Source: Acidobacteriota bacterium
GTDB taxonomy: Bacteria > Acidobacteriota > Blastocatellia > Pyrinomonadales > Pyrinomonadaceae
Assembly (NCBI GenBank): GCA_019639175.1
Contig: JAHBSK010000012.1
Location: 1 to 64,000 of the forward strand
DNA: 64,000 nucleotides
Direction: 5' to 3'
Shown: one piece after another, positions 1 to 9,441 of the stretch
Position numbering within the stretch: the first letter of the stretch is position 1
Layout: every line of letters begins with the position of its first letter
Made by a program: the position numbers and the translations under genes
The notes under the pieces: generated by a model
What the model was told of the DNA's origin: nothing
The model's input: only the letters and a program-made list of their open reading frames with translations
The model's database searches: none

Positions 1-102
1 CTCATCCGTCATTTTTGATCAGCCTGCATTTTCGATAAGATAGTTTACCTAAGTTATGAACCAAGCGCCAAACTATATTTTGAAAAGTTCACCGCCGGCG
101 AT

Positions 103-447
103 ATGAAAATGGACGAACGCACCGGAACGGATATGTTCGCTCCGTATAAAACGCTTGTGAGGATGGTCATCAACGGCAGGGAATGCCGCGTTCCAGAGAA
201 CAACAGCGTTCTTCGCTGCTTGCAGTATCTGGCGGTGGATGCCGTTTCAGAGGCGGAGCTGTGCTGGAATGGCGACTGCATGAACTGCAAGGTCTGGATA
301 GCGAGACAGGGAAACGGCAAGCCGGCAATAGCCTGCCGCCACATGGTTTCCGACGGAATGGAGATAACAAAGCTCAGCGAACACCTGGAAGAAGCAATGA
401 AAGACGCCTTTTCCGGTGACGATGATGTCAATATTTTGGAACTTTAG
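103..447 (+). CDS. Small 2Fe-2S ferredoxin-fold protein
   Basis: A 114-residue protein with the cysteine pattern of a plant-type [2Fe-2S] domain: C54-x4-C59-x2-C62 (CWNGDCMNC) and a distant C78 (AIACRH). The preceding region (VINGRECRVPENNSVL) fits the beta strands and the 'N-x-x-x-L-x-x-L' turn of Fer2 domains such as the N-termini of NuoG or SdhB-like proteins. There is no reductase or dehydrogenase domain, so it is probably a free-standing electron carrier or part of a redox complex encoded elsewhere. It runs convergently with the rhodanese gene and the two coding ends overlap by 20 nt. An ATG two codons downstream is an alternative start. The partner is unknown. Confidence 0.75.
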   Translation: MKMDERTGTDMFAPYKTLVRMVINGRECRVPENNSVLRCLQYLAVDAVSEAELCWNGDCMNCKVWIARQGNGKPAIACRHMVSDGMEITKLSEHLEEAMKDAFSGDDDVNILEL

Positions 448-751
448 GATCGACCTCGTTCGACCATGCGGTGATGCCGCCTCGAAGATTTTTCACCTCG
501 CCCTTAAATCCCGCTGCTTTCAGGAATTCTATCGCCTTGGCGCTTCGTCCGCCCATTTTGCAGTGAATGACGGTTATCCGTTTCTCGTCTATCTCGGACA
601 TTCGCGCGGGTATCTCGCCCAAAGGGATGAGTTTCGACCCCTTTATCTTGCAGAACGCAAATTCGTCCGGCTGCCGCACGTCAATTAACTGAATGTCATC
701 GCCATTGTCCATTATGGCTTTCAATTCTGTGGCTGAGATTTCTTCGACCAT
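428..751 (-). CDS. Rhodanese-like domain protein
   Basis: A single-domain rhodanese of about 107 residues. The active-site loop CKMGGRS carries the persulfide-forming cysteine, and the family features IDVRQPDEF (CH2A-like) and LRGGITAW (C-terminal) are present. Single-domain rhodaneses transfer sulfur from thiosulfate or persulfide donors to cyanide, thiols or partner proteins in the cytoplasm; the acceptor here is unknown. The chosen ATG has GAGGAG four bases upstream; an ATG four codons earlier (763) lies inside that ribosome-binding site and is less likely. Its 3' end overlaps the convergent 2Fe-2S gene, which makes a sulfur or iron-sulfur theme possible but unproven. Confidence 0.88.
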   Translation of the reverse strand: MVEEISATELKAIMDNGDDIQLIDVRQPDEFAFCKIKGSKLIPLGEIPARMSEIDEKRITVIHCKMGGRSAKAIEFLKAAGFKGEVKNLRGGITAWSNEVDPKVPKY

Positions 752-928
752 ATTGCTCCTCACATCGTCTATAATAACAGCGTATCACCCTAAAAATGCA
801 ATGACGGCGAGGGCCGACTTTTGTCGGATCGGCACATCATAACTAATACATTTACAAAAATTTACAAAGATAACCTTATCGTATCAGTTCCCGTAATATA
901 AAATCTAGAGTTTCACGAAGTGATCTTT

Positions 929-2245
929 ATGAGCGGTATCAGCACAACCTATTTTCGGAAACGCGCTTCTATTTTGGCGCTCCTTATTGCTGCGGCGGCT
1001 GCCGTCGGCTGCGGGACCACGCGGTCGGCTGATGTCAGGCCCGCCGGCAATGAAAATGCTCCGGGCGACGCACCTATATCGATAACCACTGCCAGAAGCG
1101 AATCGCGAGAGGTCCCTGCGGTCATACAGGCGACCGGAAGCCTGGTGGCGGATGAGATCTCGAACATCGCGCCAAAGGTCGCGGGAAAGGTTTCTGACAT
1201 TTCCGTCAATGTCGGGCAGTTCGTTCAGCAGGGAGCCGTCATTGCAAGGATAGACGACCGTGACGCAAAACTGGAGCTTGCATCAGCGGAGGCCGCAGTC
1301 AAACAGGCTGTCGCATCGGTGCGTCAGGCCGAGGCGAGGCTTGGCCTGGGAGCCAACGGAAAATTTGATGCCGAGGCAATACCGGAAGTGCGGGCGGCAA
1401 ACGCCAATTACGAACAGGTCCTTGCCGAACTGCGGCAGGCAGAGGCAAATGAGAAGCGCTATCGCGAACTGGTCGAAACGGGCGACGTCCCGCTGGTCAC
1501 TTATGAGCAGTTCAGGCTAGCACGCGACACCGCCAGAGCGCGGGCGAACAGCGCCAAACAGCAGCTTGACGCACAGGTAAACACCGCACGCCAGAGCAAT
1601 CAGCAGATCAGAAGCGCAGAGGCCGCCGTTGAAGCGGCCCGGACGCGGGTCGAGATAGCTAAGCAGTCCATCACCGACACGGTCATACGCGCACCGTTCG
1701 CGGGCTTTATCAGCGAAAGGCAGGTCGCCGTCGGTGAATTCGTTTCCACCGCGACCATAGTCGCCACGCTTCTAAGGACGAATCCGATAAAGATACAGAT
1801 CCAGGTCGCGGAATCCGACATTCCGCACGTCGCCCTTGGGCGTGGGGTTTCGATAGAGGTGGACGCATACCGCGACAGACGCTTTTCAGGCATTGTTACC
1901 GCTGTCAATCCGGCGGTCGATGCAACATCGCGGTCGGCGATCGTCGAGGCGTCCATTCAGAACAACGACAACCTGCTCAGGACGGGCATGTTCGCCGGTG
2001 CCCGCATCAACCGCGAAGGCGGATCGACCGGCGTTTTTGTTCCCAAGTCGGCTGTTTACTCACATCAGCCGACACAGTCATTCCGTGTTTTTGTGATAGA
2101 AGAGGGCATAGTAAAGCTGAAAGTTGTGCAGCTTGGCCCCGAAGAAGGTGACAGCGTTCAGATACTTGACGGCATAGAGGCCGATCAGGTCGTGGCGATA
2201 AGCAATCTGGATCAGCTTCACGAAGGGGCAAAAGTGGTGTTTTGA
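929..2245 (+). CDS. RND efflux periplasmic adaptor lipoprotein (AcrA/HlyD type)
   Basis: Membrane-fusion subunit of a tripartite RND exporter. The N-terminus is a lipoprotein signal with lipobox AAVGC, so the protein is anchored to a membrane and faces the periplasm. A lipoyl/barrel-sandwich half (APKVAGKVSDISVNVGQFV) is followed by a long alanine/glutamine-rich coiled-coil hairpin (about residues 95-235), the second lipoyl half (VIRAPFAGFISERQVAVGE) and a beta-barrel/membrane-proximal domain. ATG 929 puts basic residues directly before the hydrophobic segment; GTG 920 in the same frame is an alternative. It is the first gene of an adaptor-pump-channel operon, with the pump 30 nt downstream. 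The substrate cannot be read from sequence. Confidence 0.93.
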   Translation: MSGISTTYFRKRASILALLIAAAAAVGCGTTRSADVRPAGNENAPGDAPISITTARSESREVPAVIQATGSLVADEISNIAPKVAGKVSDISVNVGQFVQQGAVIARIDDRDAKLELASAEAAVKQAVASVRQAEARLGLGANGKFDAEAIPEVRAANANYEQVLAELRQAEANEKRYRELVETGDVPLVTYEQFRLARDTARARANSAKQQLDAQVNTARQSNQQIRSAEAAVEAARTRVEIAKQSITDTVIRAPFAGFISERQVAVGEFVSTATIVATLLRTNPIKIQIQVAESDIPHVALGRGVSIEVDAYRDRRFSGIVTAVNPAVDATSRSAIVEASIQNNDNLLRTGMFAGARINREGGSTGVFVPKSAVYSHQPTQSFRVFVIEEGIVKLKVVQLGPEEGDSVQILDGIEADQVVAISNLDQLHEGAKVVF

Positions 2246-2275
2246 CACTGAACCCCATCCAGATATAGAGGTTTT

Positions 2276-5200
2276 ATGCAATGGTTAGCTGAGATTTGTG
2301 TTCACCGTCCGGTTTTTGCGACCGTCATCGTTCTGTTCATAACGGTCGTCGGCGGATTCAGTTTCTTCACGCTTGGTGTTGACCGTTTTCCGAAGATCGA
2401 TCTGCCCACGATCTCGGTCCGCACGAGCAATCCCGGAGCCGCGCCGGAGGAAATTGAGAACGAGATAACCGACGTTATCGAAGGAGCTTTGAATACGGTT
2501 CCCGGTGTCGAGGAGATGCGGTCAACGTCCTCACGCGGAAGTTCGAACGTCACGCTCACCTTTAATCTGGAAAAAAATCCTGATGTGGCCTTTCAGGAGA
2601 TACAGCAAAAACTCAGCACCGTTGTCAACCGCCTGCCTGAAATGGCTGATCCGCCGGTCGCGCAAAAATCCGATCCCGATTCCGACCCGGTTCTGCAATA
2701 CGTTATCAGCGCTCCGATGAACGTCATGGAGCTTACCGAACAGGTCGAAACGCTCATCATGGAGCGGCTGGAAAATGCTGACGGCGTTGGTGAGGTATTT
2801 ATGTGGGGCGCGCGCAATCCGCGTGTGCAGATAAGCATAAATCCTGACCGGATGCGTGCGTTCGACCTGTCGGTCAATGACGTGAACAACGCCATCAGGT
2901 CGCAGAATCAGGAATTTCCCGGCGGCAACATCGTCGAAGGCCGCGTCACGCTTGGCGTCCGCACGATGAGCAAACTGACCGAGGTCGATCAGTTCAATGA
3001 CATCGTCATCGCCACGCGAAACGGCTTTCCGATAAAGGTCAGAGACATAGGCCGTGCCGAACTGATCGGAGCCGAACCGTCCTCGGCGGCATCGCTGGAC
3101 GGAGTTCAGTCGGTCTCGCTCGGTATCAGAAAACAGGCCGGTGCCAACACCATCTCCGTCATCAAGAACGTCAAGGACAGAATGGCGAACATCCTTCCGA
3201 CATTGCCGAAAGAGATGAACGTTGTCATCATCCGCGACCAGTCGGAGTTCATCGAAAATTCACTTCATGCCATTGAGGAACACCTCGTTCTTGGCGGGCT
3301 GTTCGCCGCGATAATCGTTTTTTTCTTTCTTTGGAATTTCCGTTCGACGTTCATTGCCGCTCTTGCCATTCCTATTTCCATTGTCGGAGCATTTGCCGCC
3401 ATAGCCGCCTTCGGTTATTCGCTTAACCAGATGACCATGCTGGCTTTGACGCTCATGGTCGGCATCGTTATCGATGACGCGATAGTCGTGCTTGAGAACA
3501 TCTATCGTTTTGTCGAAGAGAAGGGAATGGATCCTTTTGAGGCGGCGATAGAAGGAACGCGCGAGATCGGCCTTGCGGTTCTGGCGACAACGCTTTCGCT
3601 GTTGGCGGTGTTCATTCCTGTCGGGTTCATGACCGGCATCGTGGGCCGCTTTATGTCGTCATTCGGCCTGACTGCGGCGGCGGCCATCGCCATTTCGTTG
3701 GTCGTATCATTTACACTGACGCCGATGCTGGCATCACGCTGGATAAAACGTCCCAAACACAGCACCAGTTCGGGCGAACCCGGTGACGAAGGCGAAGCGG
3801 AAAGCGGCTCGGGCCATTCCGACTCAAAGGCCGGCTGGTTCTACAGCAAGGTTGACGGAACATACACATGGCTGCTCAAACTGGCACTGCGGTTCCGTTG
3901 GGCGGTCGTGCTTATCTGTATCGGAACGGTTGCCTCGATCTATCCGCTGTATAATTTTGTCGGCATGGCGTTCCTGCCGGATGAGGACGAATCACTCTAT
4001 CGGGTCACTGTCAGAGGGCCGCAGGGAACGTCACTTTCCGCCACACAATCGATCCTTGACCGCATTGCCCGTGACATCCGCGAACAGGTTCCGGGTGTAA
4101 AGAATACGATGGTGCTTGCCGGGTTCGGCCGAGGTTCCGGCACGCATACCGGATTTGTAAACATTCCGCTGCTGCCCGTTTCCGAACGCGAACATTCACA
4201 GGAGCAGCTCATAAATATGACCCGAAGGATCGTCCGGAAATATGCTTCTGATGATTACTCCGTCATGGTCTCGGCGTCGTCGTCCATCGCCGGCAGCATC
4301 GGGTTGGGACGCGGTGGTTCGGGTGTCGGCATCTATATAGCCGGGCCGGACATGCAGATGCTGAACCAGTATGCCGATACAATGGTCGAGAAGATGAAGC
4401 AAAATCCGCTTTTCCTTGACCCGGACAATTCGGTCGAGATCGGGACGCCGGAGATCAGGGTCGTCATCGACCGTACAAAGGCAGCCGACCTCGGCGTCAG
4501 GGCGGGTGACGTGGCACAGGCGCTGAACACGCTGGCTGCCGGACAGATCGTTTCGACGTTCAGCAAAGGCTCGCGTCAGTATGATGTCATTGTCCGTGCA
4601 GACGAGCCATTTCGCCGCGACCGCAACAATTTCAAATTTTTCACGGTTGCTTCGTCCAATGGCGGCACGGTCGGGCTTGACCGCGTGGTCAAGCTGGAAC
4701 AGGGCATGGCCCCGTCGGCCATCAACAGGCTCAACCGCCAGCGGCAGGTGTCGGTCACATCGGGTTTGCCGCCGAACACTTCAGAGGCCGATGCTTTGGC
4801 GACCATTCAGCAGTTTGCCCGTGACCTGCAAATGCCGCCTGAATATTCGACCGGCGTAACGGGACAATCCAAGGAGCTTACACGGGCGTACGATTCTTTT
4901 ATGTATGCTTTCCTGCTTTCGTTCGTGTTCATGTATCTTGTGCTTGCCGCTCAGTTCGAATCGTTCATACACCCGGTCACGATCTTGCTGACGCTTCCTC
5001 TGGCCGTGCCTTTTGCCCTGCTTTCTACGGCGATGGCGGGCCAGACGCTGAACATATTCTCCGCGCTCGGAATACTTTTGCTGTTCGGTATCGTGAAAAA
5101 GAACGCCATTTTGCAGATCGATCACACGAACACGCTCAGGGCAAAGGGAATGAACCGTTATGACGCCATCATTCAGGCCAATCGCGACCGCCTGCGTCCT

Positions 5201-5515
5201 ATCCTGATGACGACGCTCGCGCTTGTTGCGGGAATGATCCCGCTCACGCTGGGAACCGGGGCCGGAGCGGCGACAAATCGTTCTATAGGCGTTCTGGTCG
5301 TCGGCGGACAGTCGCTGTGTCTTATCCTGACGCTGCTTGCGGTCCCGGTCTTTTATTCGCTCTTTGACGATGCCGCCGAATCACGTGTAATGAGAAATAT
5401 CGCCGATTCGCTTTCGTCCGTAAAGGATGCCGTCTTTGGACGTTTTTCACGAAAGAGCGGTGACGGCGAAACAAGTACAATGAGAGCATCGGCCGACACT
5501 GAAAATGAGAGTTAG
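2276..5515 (+). CDS. RND efflux transporter inner-membrane pump (AcrB/HAE1 family)
   Basis: A 1079-residue proton-driven RND pump, full length for the family. The first transmembrane helix (about 12-32) is followed by a periplasmic porter domain (PGAAPEEIENEITDVIEGAL) and the TM4 proton-relay pair D400/D401 in GIVIDDAIVV, typical of HAE (drug-type) rather than heavy-metal pumps. TM2-6 and TM8-12 are visible as two hydrophobic blocks (about 335-490 and 880-1040). An acidic Ser/Gly linker (about 500-520) replaces the usual short cytoplasmic loop. AGAGG sits just before the ATG. The stop is 2 nt before the TolC-like gene, so pump and channel are probably translationally coupled. Confidence 0.96.
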   Translation: MQWLAEICVHRPVFATVIVLFITVVGGFSFFTLGVDRFPKIDLPTISVRTSNPGAAPEEIENEITDVIEGALNTVPGVEEMRSTSSRGSSNVTLTFNLEKNPDVAFQEIQQKLSTVVNRLPEMADPPVAQKSDPDSDPVLQYVISAPMNVMELTEQVETLIMERLENADGVGEVFMWGARNPRVQISINPDRMRAFDLSVNDVNNAIRSQNQEFPGGNIVEGRVTLGVRTMSKLTEVDQFNDIVIATRNGFPIKVRDIGRAELIGAEPSSAASLDGVQSVSLGIRKQAGANTISVIKNVKDRMANILPTLPKEMNVVIIRDQSEFIENSLHAIEEHLVLGGLFAAIIVFFFLWNFRSTFIAALAIPISIVGAFAAIAAFGYSLNQMTMLALTLMVGIVIDDAIVVLENIYRFVEEKGMDPFEAAIEGTREIGLAVLATTLSLLAVFIPVGFMTGIVGRFMSSFGLTAAAAIAISLVVSFTLTPMLASRWIKRPKHSTSSGEPGDEGEAESGSGHSDSKAGWFYSKVDGTYTWLLKLALRFRWAVVLICIGTVASIYPLYNFVGMAFLPDEDESLYRVTVRGPQGTSLSATQSILDRIARDIREQVPGVKNTMVLAGFGRGSGTHTGFVNIPLLPVSEREHSQEQLINMTRRIVRKYASDDYSVMVSASSSIAGSIGLGRGGSGVGIYIAGPDMQMLNQYADTMVEKMKQNPLFLDPDNSVEIGTPEIRVVIDRTKAADLGVRAGDVAQALNTLAAGQIVSTFSKGSRQYDVIVRADEPFRRDRNNFKFFTVASSNGGTVGLDRVVKLEQGMAPSAINRLNRQRQVSVTSGLPPNTSEADALATIQQFARDLQMPPEYSTGVTGQSKELTRAYDSFMYAFLLSFVFMYLVLAAQFESFIHPVTILLTLPLAVPFALLSTAMAGQTLNIFSALGILLLFGIVKKNAILQIDHTNTLRAKGMNRYDAIIQANRDRLRPILMTTLALVAGMIPLTLGTGAGAATNRSIGVLVVGGQSLCLILTLLAVPVFYSLFDDAAESRVMRNIADSLSSVKDAVFGRFSRKSGDGETSTMRASADTENES

Positions 5516-5517
5516 CC

Positions 5518-7341
5518 GTGCGATCTTTGACGGCACATTTAATAATGCATTTGCAGTTCAAAATCTTTATTTCCGGCATTCTTGCCATGATCTTCATGGC
5601 TGCGCCGGCCTTTGCACAGGATGCCGATCCGGCAAGCCCGGTCTCATCGCCGACACCTGCCGCGACGCCTCCGCGTGTCGATCTTCCGGTCGATCCGCCG
5701 CCGGTCGCTCCTGATTTTTCCGCTCCTCCGCGGCCTTTGCCGACGACGGAACGCGTCGGGGTTGACACGGCCGGACAGATACCGCTGACCATCGAACAGG
5801 CCGTTGAAATGGCGTTGCAGAACAACAATGACATCGACGCCTCTCGAAACACCGTGCAGATGGCGGAATACAGCCTGCTCGGAGCAAAAGGTGTTTACGA
5901 TCCGAATATAGTTTCCGAGGGCTTTTACGAACGCGCCACAACGCCGACCGCATCACTGATCGGCGGCGCCGTCAACGGTTCGGTTACGCAGACGCGCCTT
6001 TTCGGAACAGGCGGCATCGAGGGGTTTTCGCCCTGGCAGGGCGGCGTGTATTCCGCAAGGTTCGATTCGACCAGATCGACCACAAGTAACACTAACGCGT
6101 TCCTGAATCCTCAGTTTCCGACGGCCCTGGTGTTCTCATACACCCAGCCGCTTTTCCGAAACCGGCGGATAGACACCAATCGCCGCCAGATAGAGATAGC
6201 GAAAAAGAATCTCGGCCTGACGGATTCGCAGTTTCGCCAGCGGGCGATGGACGTGATCGCTTCGGTCGAACAGGCGTATTGGGACCTTGCGTTCGCACTT
6301 CGTAATCTGCAGGTTCAGATAGACGCGGTCAAACAGGCAAGAACACAGCTTGAAAGCAATCAGCGGCTGGTGGAAAAAGGCGTCCTTGCTCCCATCGACG
6401 TTGTTGCCGCGACAGCACAGATAACAACCTTTGAACAGAACGTCTATATCGCGCAGGAAAGCGTTACAAGGTCAGAGAACACGCTGAAAACGCTTTTGCT
6501 GCCGGACAGAACTGCCGATATGTGGTCACAGGCGTTGACACCGGTTTCGCCGATCGGGCTGGAGCCGCCGCGCGTCGGGCTGGAGAATGCCATCGGCGAT
6601 GCACTGAGGAACCGTCCCGAAATAACACAGCTTGAAGCAAGCGCCGAGATCAACCAGATAGACCAGCAATATTTTCGCGACCAGTCAAAACCGCAGATAG
6701 ATGCCTACGGGTCATATACGTCGCAGGGACTGGCCGGAACGCAAACGCCGAATGCATTTGACCCGAATACGGGAGCCAGCCGCGTTCCGCCAAATCTGGT
6801 CGGCGGATATTGGACATCGCTCGGCAATCTGGCGGCCCAGGATTATCCGACCTTTCGTTTTGGCGTCAGGATAAGCCTGCCGTGGGGAAACACGACCGCA
6901 AAGGCAAACCTCGGCCGCTCTCTGGTCGAAGGCACACGCATAGCCAACCAGCGGGCGCAGGCCGAACAGATCATCGAGGCCGAGGTGCGAAACGCGTTGC
7001 AGGCGCTCCGTTCGGCAGAGGCACGGCTGGCATCGGCGGCGGCGGCGCGTTCGGCGGCTGAGCAATTGTATGAAAGCGAGGAGCGGCAATTCGGCGCAGG
7101 AACAACGACGCTGTATCTTGTACTCCAACGGCAGAACGAGCTTGTAACGGCGCGCGGACGCGAGCTTCAGGCACAGACCGATCTTAACCGTGCCATTTCC
7201 GAATTTCAGCGGGCGACCGGAGCAACGCTCACGGTCAATAATGTCTCCGTCACGGATGGCCGCGACCTTATCAGGTCGAACACCGGCAGCGAACTGACGC
7301 GAAATTCACGATTTTTCCGCATTGACCGTTCCACAAATTAG
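5518..7341 (+). CDS. TolC-family outer-membrane efflux channel
   Basis: Outer-membrane channel that completes the tripartite exporter. The sequence begins with a signal peptide (hydrophobic core FISGILAMIFMAAPA, cleavage near AFA-Q) and a proline-rich spacer (about 37-80). Two TolC repeats follow: the first opens with LTIEQAVEMALQNN, the second near VGLENAIGDALRNRPEI, with alanine/glutamine-rich helices that form the periplasmic tunnel. At 607 residues it is longer than E. coli TolC, mainly because of the spacer and a loop near residues 400-430. GTG 5518, 2 nt after the pump stop, is taken as the start; ATG 5545 is also possible. Confidence 0.93.
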   Translation: MRSLTAHLIMHLQFKIFISGILAMIFMAAPAFAQDADPASPVSSPTPAATPPRVDLPVDPPPVAPDFSAPPRPLPTTERVGVDTAGQIPLTIEQAVEMALQNNNDIDASRNTVQMAEYSLLGAKGVYDPNIVSEGFYERATTPTASLIGGAVNGSVTQTRLFGTGGIEGFSPWQGGVYSARFDSTRSTTSNTNAFLNPQFPTALVFSYTQPLFRNRRIDTNRRQIEIAKKNLGLTDSQFRQRAMDVIASVEQAYWDLAFALRNLQVQIDAVKQARTQLESNQRLVEKGVLAPIDVVAATAQITTFEQNVYIAQESVTRSENTLKTLLLPDRTADMWSQALTPVSPIGLEPPRVGLENAIGDALRNRPEITQLEASAEINQIDQQYFRDQSKPQIDAYGSYTSQGLAGTQTPNAFDPNTGASRVPPNLVGGYWTSLGNLAAQDYPTFRFGVRISLPWGNTTAKANLGRSLVEGTRIANQRAQAEQIIEAEVRNALQALRSAEARLASAAAARSAAEQLYESEERQFGAGTTTLYLVLQRQNELVTARGRELQAQTDLNRAISEFQRATGATLTVNNVSVTDGRDLIRSNTGSELTRNSRFFRIDRSTN

Positions 7342-7376
7342 ATTCTGTTGATATTTGGTTTTATCAATTGCCACCA

Positions 7377-7461
7377 GCTTTAGAGGCCGTGTCAAAACTC
7401 GAAATTTCAAAAATAGATCCCTACGGGACAAAATGCCGAGTTCTGACTCAGACTCTAAAGC
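7377..7461. repeat. 85-bp imperfect palindrome, IS1182-end-like
   Basis: Two ~30-bp arms in inverted orientation frame about 20 bp. Both outer ends read GCTTTAGAG, and the left arm continues GCCGTGTCAAAACTC, close to the terminal repeat GAGCCTGTGTCAAAACT of the insertion sequence at 49153-50904. It lies between two convergent genes (TolC-like and PilT-like). It could be a tiny non-autonomous relic of that IS family, a terminator-like hairpin, or both. It has no coding capacity. Confidence 0.6.
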
Positions 7462-7507
7462 CGGCAAATCCAACATTGTTAAGATAACCCGGTCAATTGA
7501 ATGCAGG

Positions 7508-9217
7508 TCATAGCTTATATCCGCCGCGCGTCAGCATTGTCTCAAATCCGGCTTTATCGACCGCTTTGATATACGCATCTCGCGGTTCGACGATGTCTTT
7601 TTTCACCAGATCGAACAGAGCGTCATTGAGCATGACCATTCCGTGATTTTTTCCGGTCTGCATCGCGGACGGTATCTGAAATGTCTTGCCCTCGCGGATC
7701 AGATTGCTGATGGCCGGTGTCACGATCAGCACTTCCAGCGCCGCAACGCGTCCGCCGCCTTTTTTGGGAAGGAGCGTCTGGGCGATAACGCCTCGCAATG
7801 ATTCAGAAAGCATCACGCGCACCTGCTGCTGGCGGTCAGCGGGGAATTGGTCGATGATGCGGTCAACGGTCGAAGCGGCAGTGGTCGTGTGCAGCGTTCC
7901 GAAAACCAGATGGCCGGTTTCCGCCGTTTCAATGGCTATCGAGATCGTTTCCAGGTCACGCATTTCGCCGACAAGCAGAATGTCGGGGTCTTCGCGAAGA
8001 GCGGCACGCAGAGCGTCCTTGAACGAATCAGTATGGTTATGCACCTCGCGCTGATTGACAAGGCATTTGATGTTTTCGTGGACGAATTCTATCGGATCTT
8101 CGATGGTGATTATATGGTCCTCGCGCTGGTCGTTGATGTGGTTCACCATTGCGCAGAGCGTTGTGGATTTGCCCGAACCGGTCGGCCCCGTTACGACGAC
8201 CAGCCCTTTTGAAAGGTTGCATAGATCGAGGATCGCTTTTGAAAGCCCAAGCTGTTCCGCCGTTGTTATCTTTACGGGAATTATGCGGAAAACGCCGCCC
8301 ATGCCCTTGCGGTCCATAAAGATATTGCAGCGGTAACGCGCAACGCCGGGTATCTCGTACGCAAAATCGGTGTCATGCCGTTCGTCAAATTCCTCACGGT
8401 TCTTTTTCGGCATTATCGAGGTCAGCAGTTCGCGCATCGCCTCCGGCGTAAGCACCTGATCGCCTGATCTGAGTTCCTGTATGCGGCCATCCTTTCTTAT
8501 CATCGGCGGCATACTTACGGAAAGATGTAGGTCAGATGCACCGGCCTCGGCCATTGCCGTAAAAAGGTCGTTCATCGTCAGCGGAGCCGTGCTGTTGGCC
8601 GTCGTCGGTTCGTAGGGCGTTTCCGCATAAACGGCGTCGTCCTCGATGGTTATCACAGGCACGGAAGGCTGTTCGACAGGTTTGAATTCGGGAGCCGGTT
8701 CGGTGAACTGTTCTTCCTCGATCTCAATTTGCTGCACATCCGCCGTTTCGTCTTCCATCGCGGCGGTGAAGGCATCCGGCGCTCCGGCATCTTTTTTACT
8801 TTCGCTGCCGATATTCACCGTGCTTGGCTGTGAAACGACGGGGATCGTGTTCAGCGGTTCAGCTTTTTTTGCCGGAGTGTCAGCTTTTTCGGCGGGCTGT
8901 TCGGGCGCCGGTGTGTTCGGGTCGCGGCGGACAGACACGACAAAACCTGCCGGCGATTTTCTGATATGAAAATGAAATCCTCCCAGATTGTGGGGATGGA
9001 CGAATTCGACCTCGGTCGATGACGGAAGCTGTCGTTTTACGTCAACAGGTATGATGGGAAAGACCATCATGCTGATCTGCGGCCCCTGCAGCGGGTCGGT
9101 CTCGATGTCCGATGAACCGTTCGTTGAAACAAGATAAGGGCTTTTGTTAGGCTCCAGACGCAGTTCCTCGCTGGAAGTTGATACAAGGCTATTAAGATAT
9201 TCGTTCAATTTATCCAT
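7508..9217 (-). CDS. PilT/PilU-type type IV pilus retraction ATPase with N-terminal extension
   Basis: The C-terminal ~350 residues are a complete PilT-family ATPase. They start at about residue 220 with the PilT signature (DLFTAMAEAGASDLHLSV), then Walker A GPTGSGKST (about 343-351), the Asp box (IITIEDPIEFVH), Walker B ILLVGEMRD (about 410-420) and the His box (HLVFGTLHTTTA). These enzymes are cytoplasmic hexamers that depolymerise type IV pili. The first ~215 residues are additional: a short folded-looking part (about 40-90) and a Pro/Glu-rich low-complexity linker. No other pilus gene is nearby. The extension is unusual, since standard PilT is 340-380 residues. Confidence 0.9.
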   Translation of the reverse strand: MDKLNEYLNSLVSTSSEELRLEPNKSPYLVSTNGSSDIETDPLQGPQISMMVFPIIPVDVKRQLPSSTEVEFVHPHNLGGFHFHIRKSPAGFVVSVRRDPNTPAPEQPAEKADTPAKKAEPLNTIPVVSQPSTVNIGSESKKDAGAPDAFTAAMEDETADVQQIEIEEEQFTEPAPEFKPVEQPSVPVITIEDDAVYAETPYEPTTANSTAPLTMNDLFTAMAEAGASDLHLSVSMPPMIRKDGRIQELRSGDQVLTPEAMRELLTSIMPKKNREEFDERHDTDFAYEIPGVARYRCNIFMDRKGMGGVFRIIPVKITTAEQLGLSKAILDLCNLSKGLVVVTGPTGSGKSTTLCAMVNHINDQREDHIITIEDPIEFVHENIKCLVNQREVHNHTDSFKDALRAALREDPDILLVGEMRDLETISIAIETAETGHLVFGTLHTTTAASTVDRIIDQFPADRQQQVRVMLSESLRGVIAQTLLPKKGGGRVAALEVLIVTPAISNLIREGKTFQIPSAMQTGKNHGMVMLNDALFDLVKKDIVEPRDAYIKAVDKAGFETMLTRGGYKL

Positions 9218-9441
9218 GTTATGGTGTGATCGCCAGTGCAGTGTGCGGCGATGGTCGATTTTCGTGGCAGGCAGGAAAGTGTGGGAATGCTAACCTGTTA
9301 AAGAATAGCACAATTACCGTTAAAACGTAACAAAAATATTTGGTACAGAGACGGTTCGCACCAAGGCGGTCTGATGCCGTATCATTGATGTTTATCAGGA
9401 AAAGAGGTCGCGGCGAACCGCTCCGGCGATGCTCACATAAA

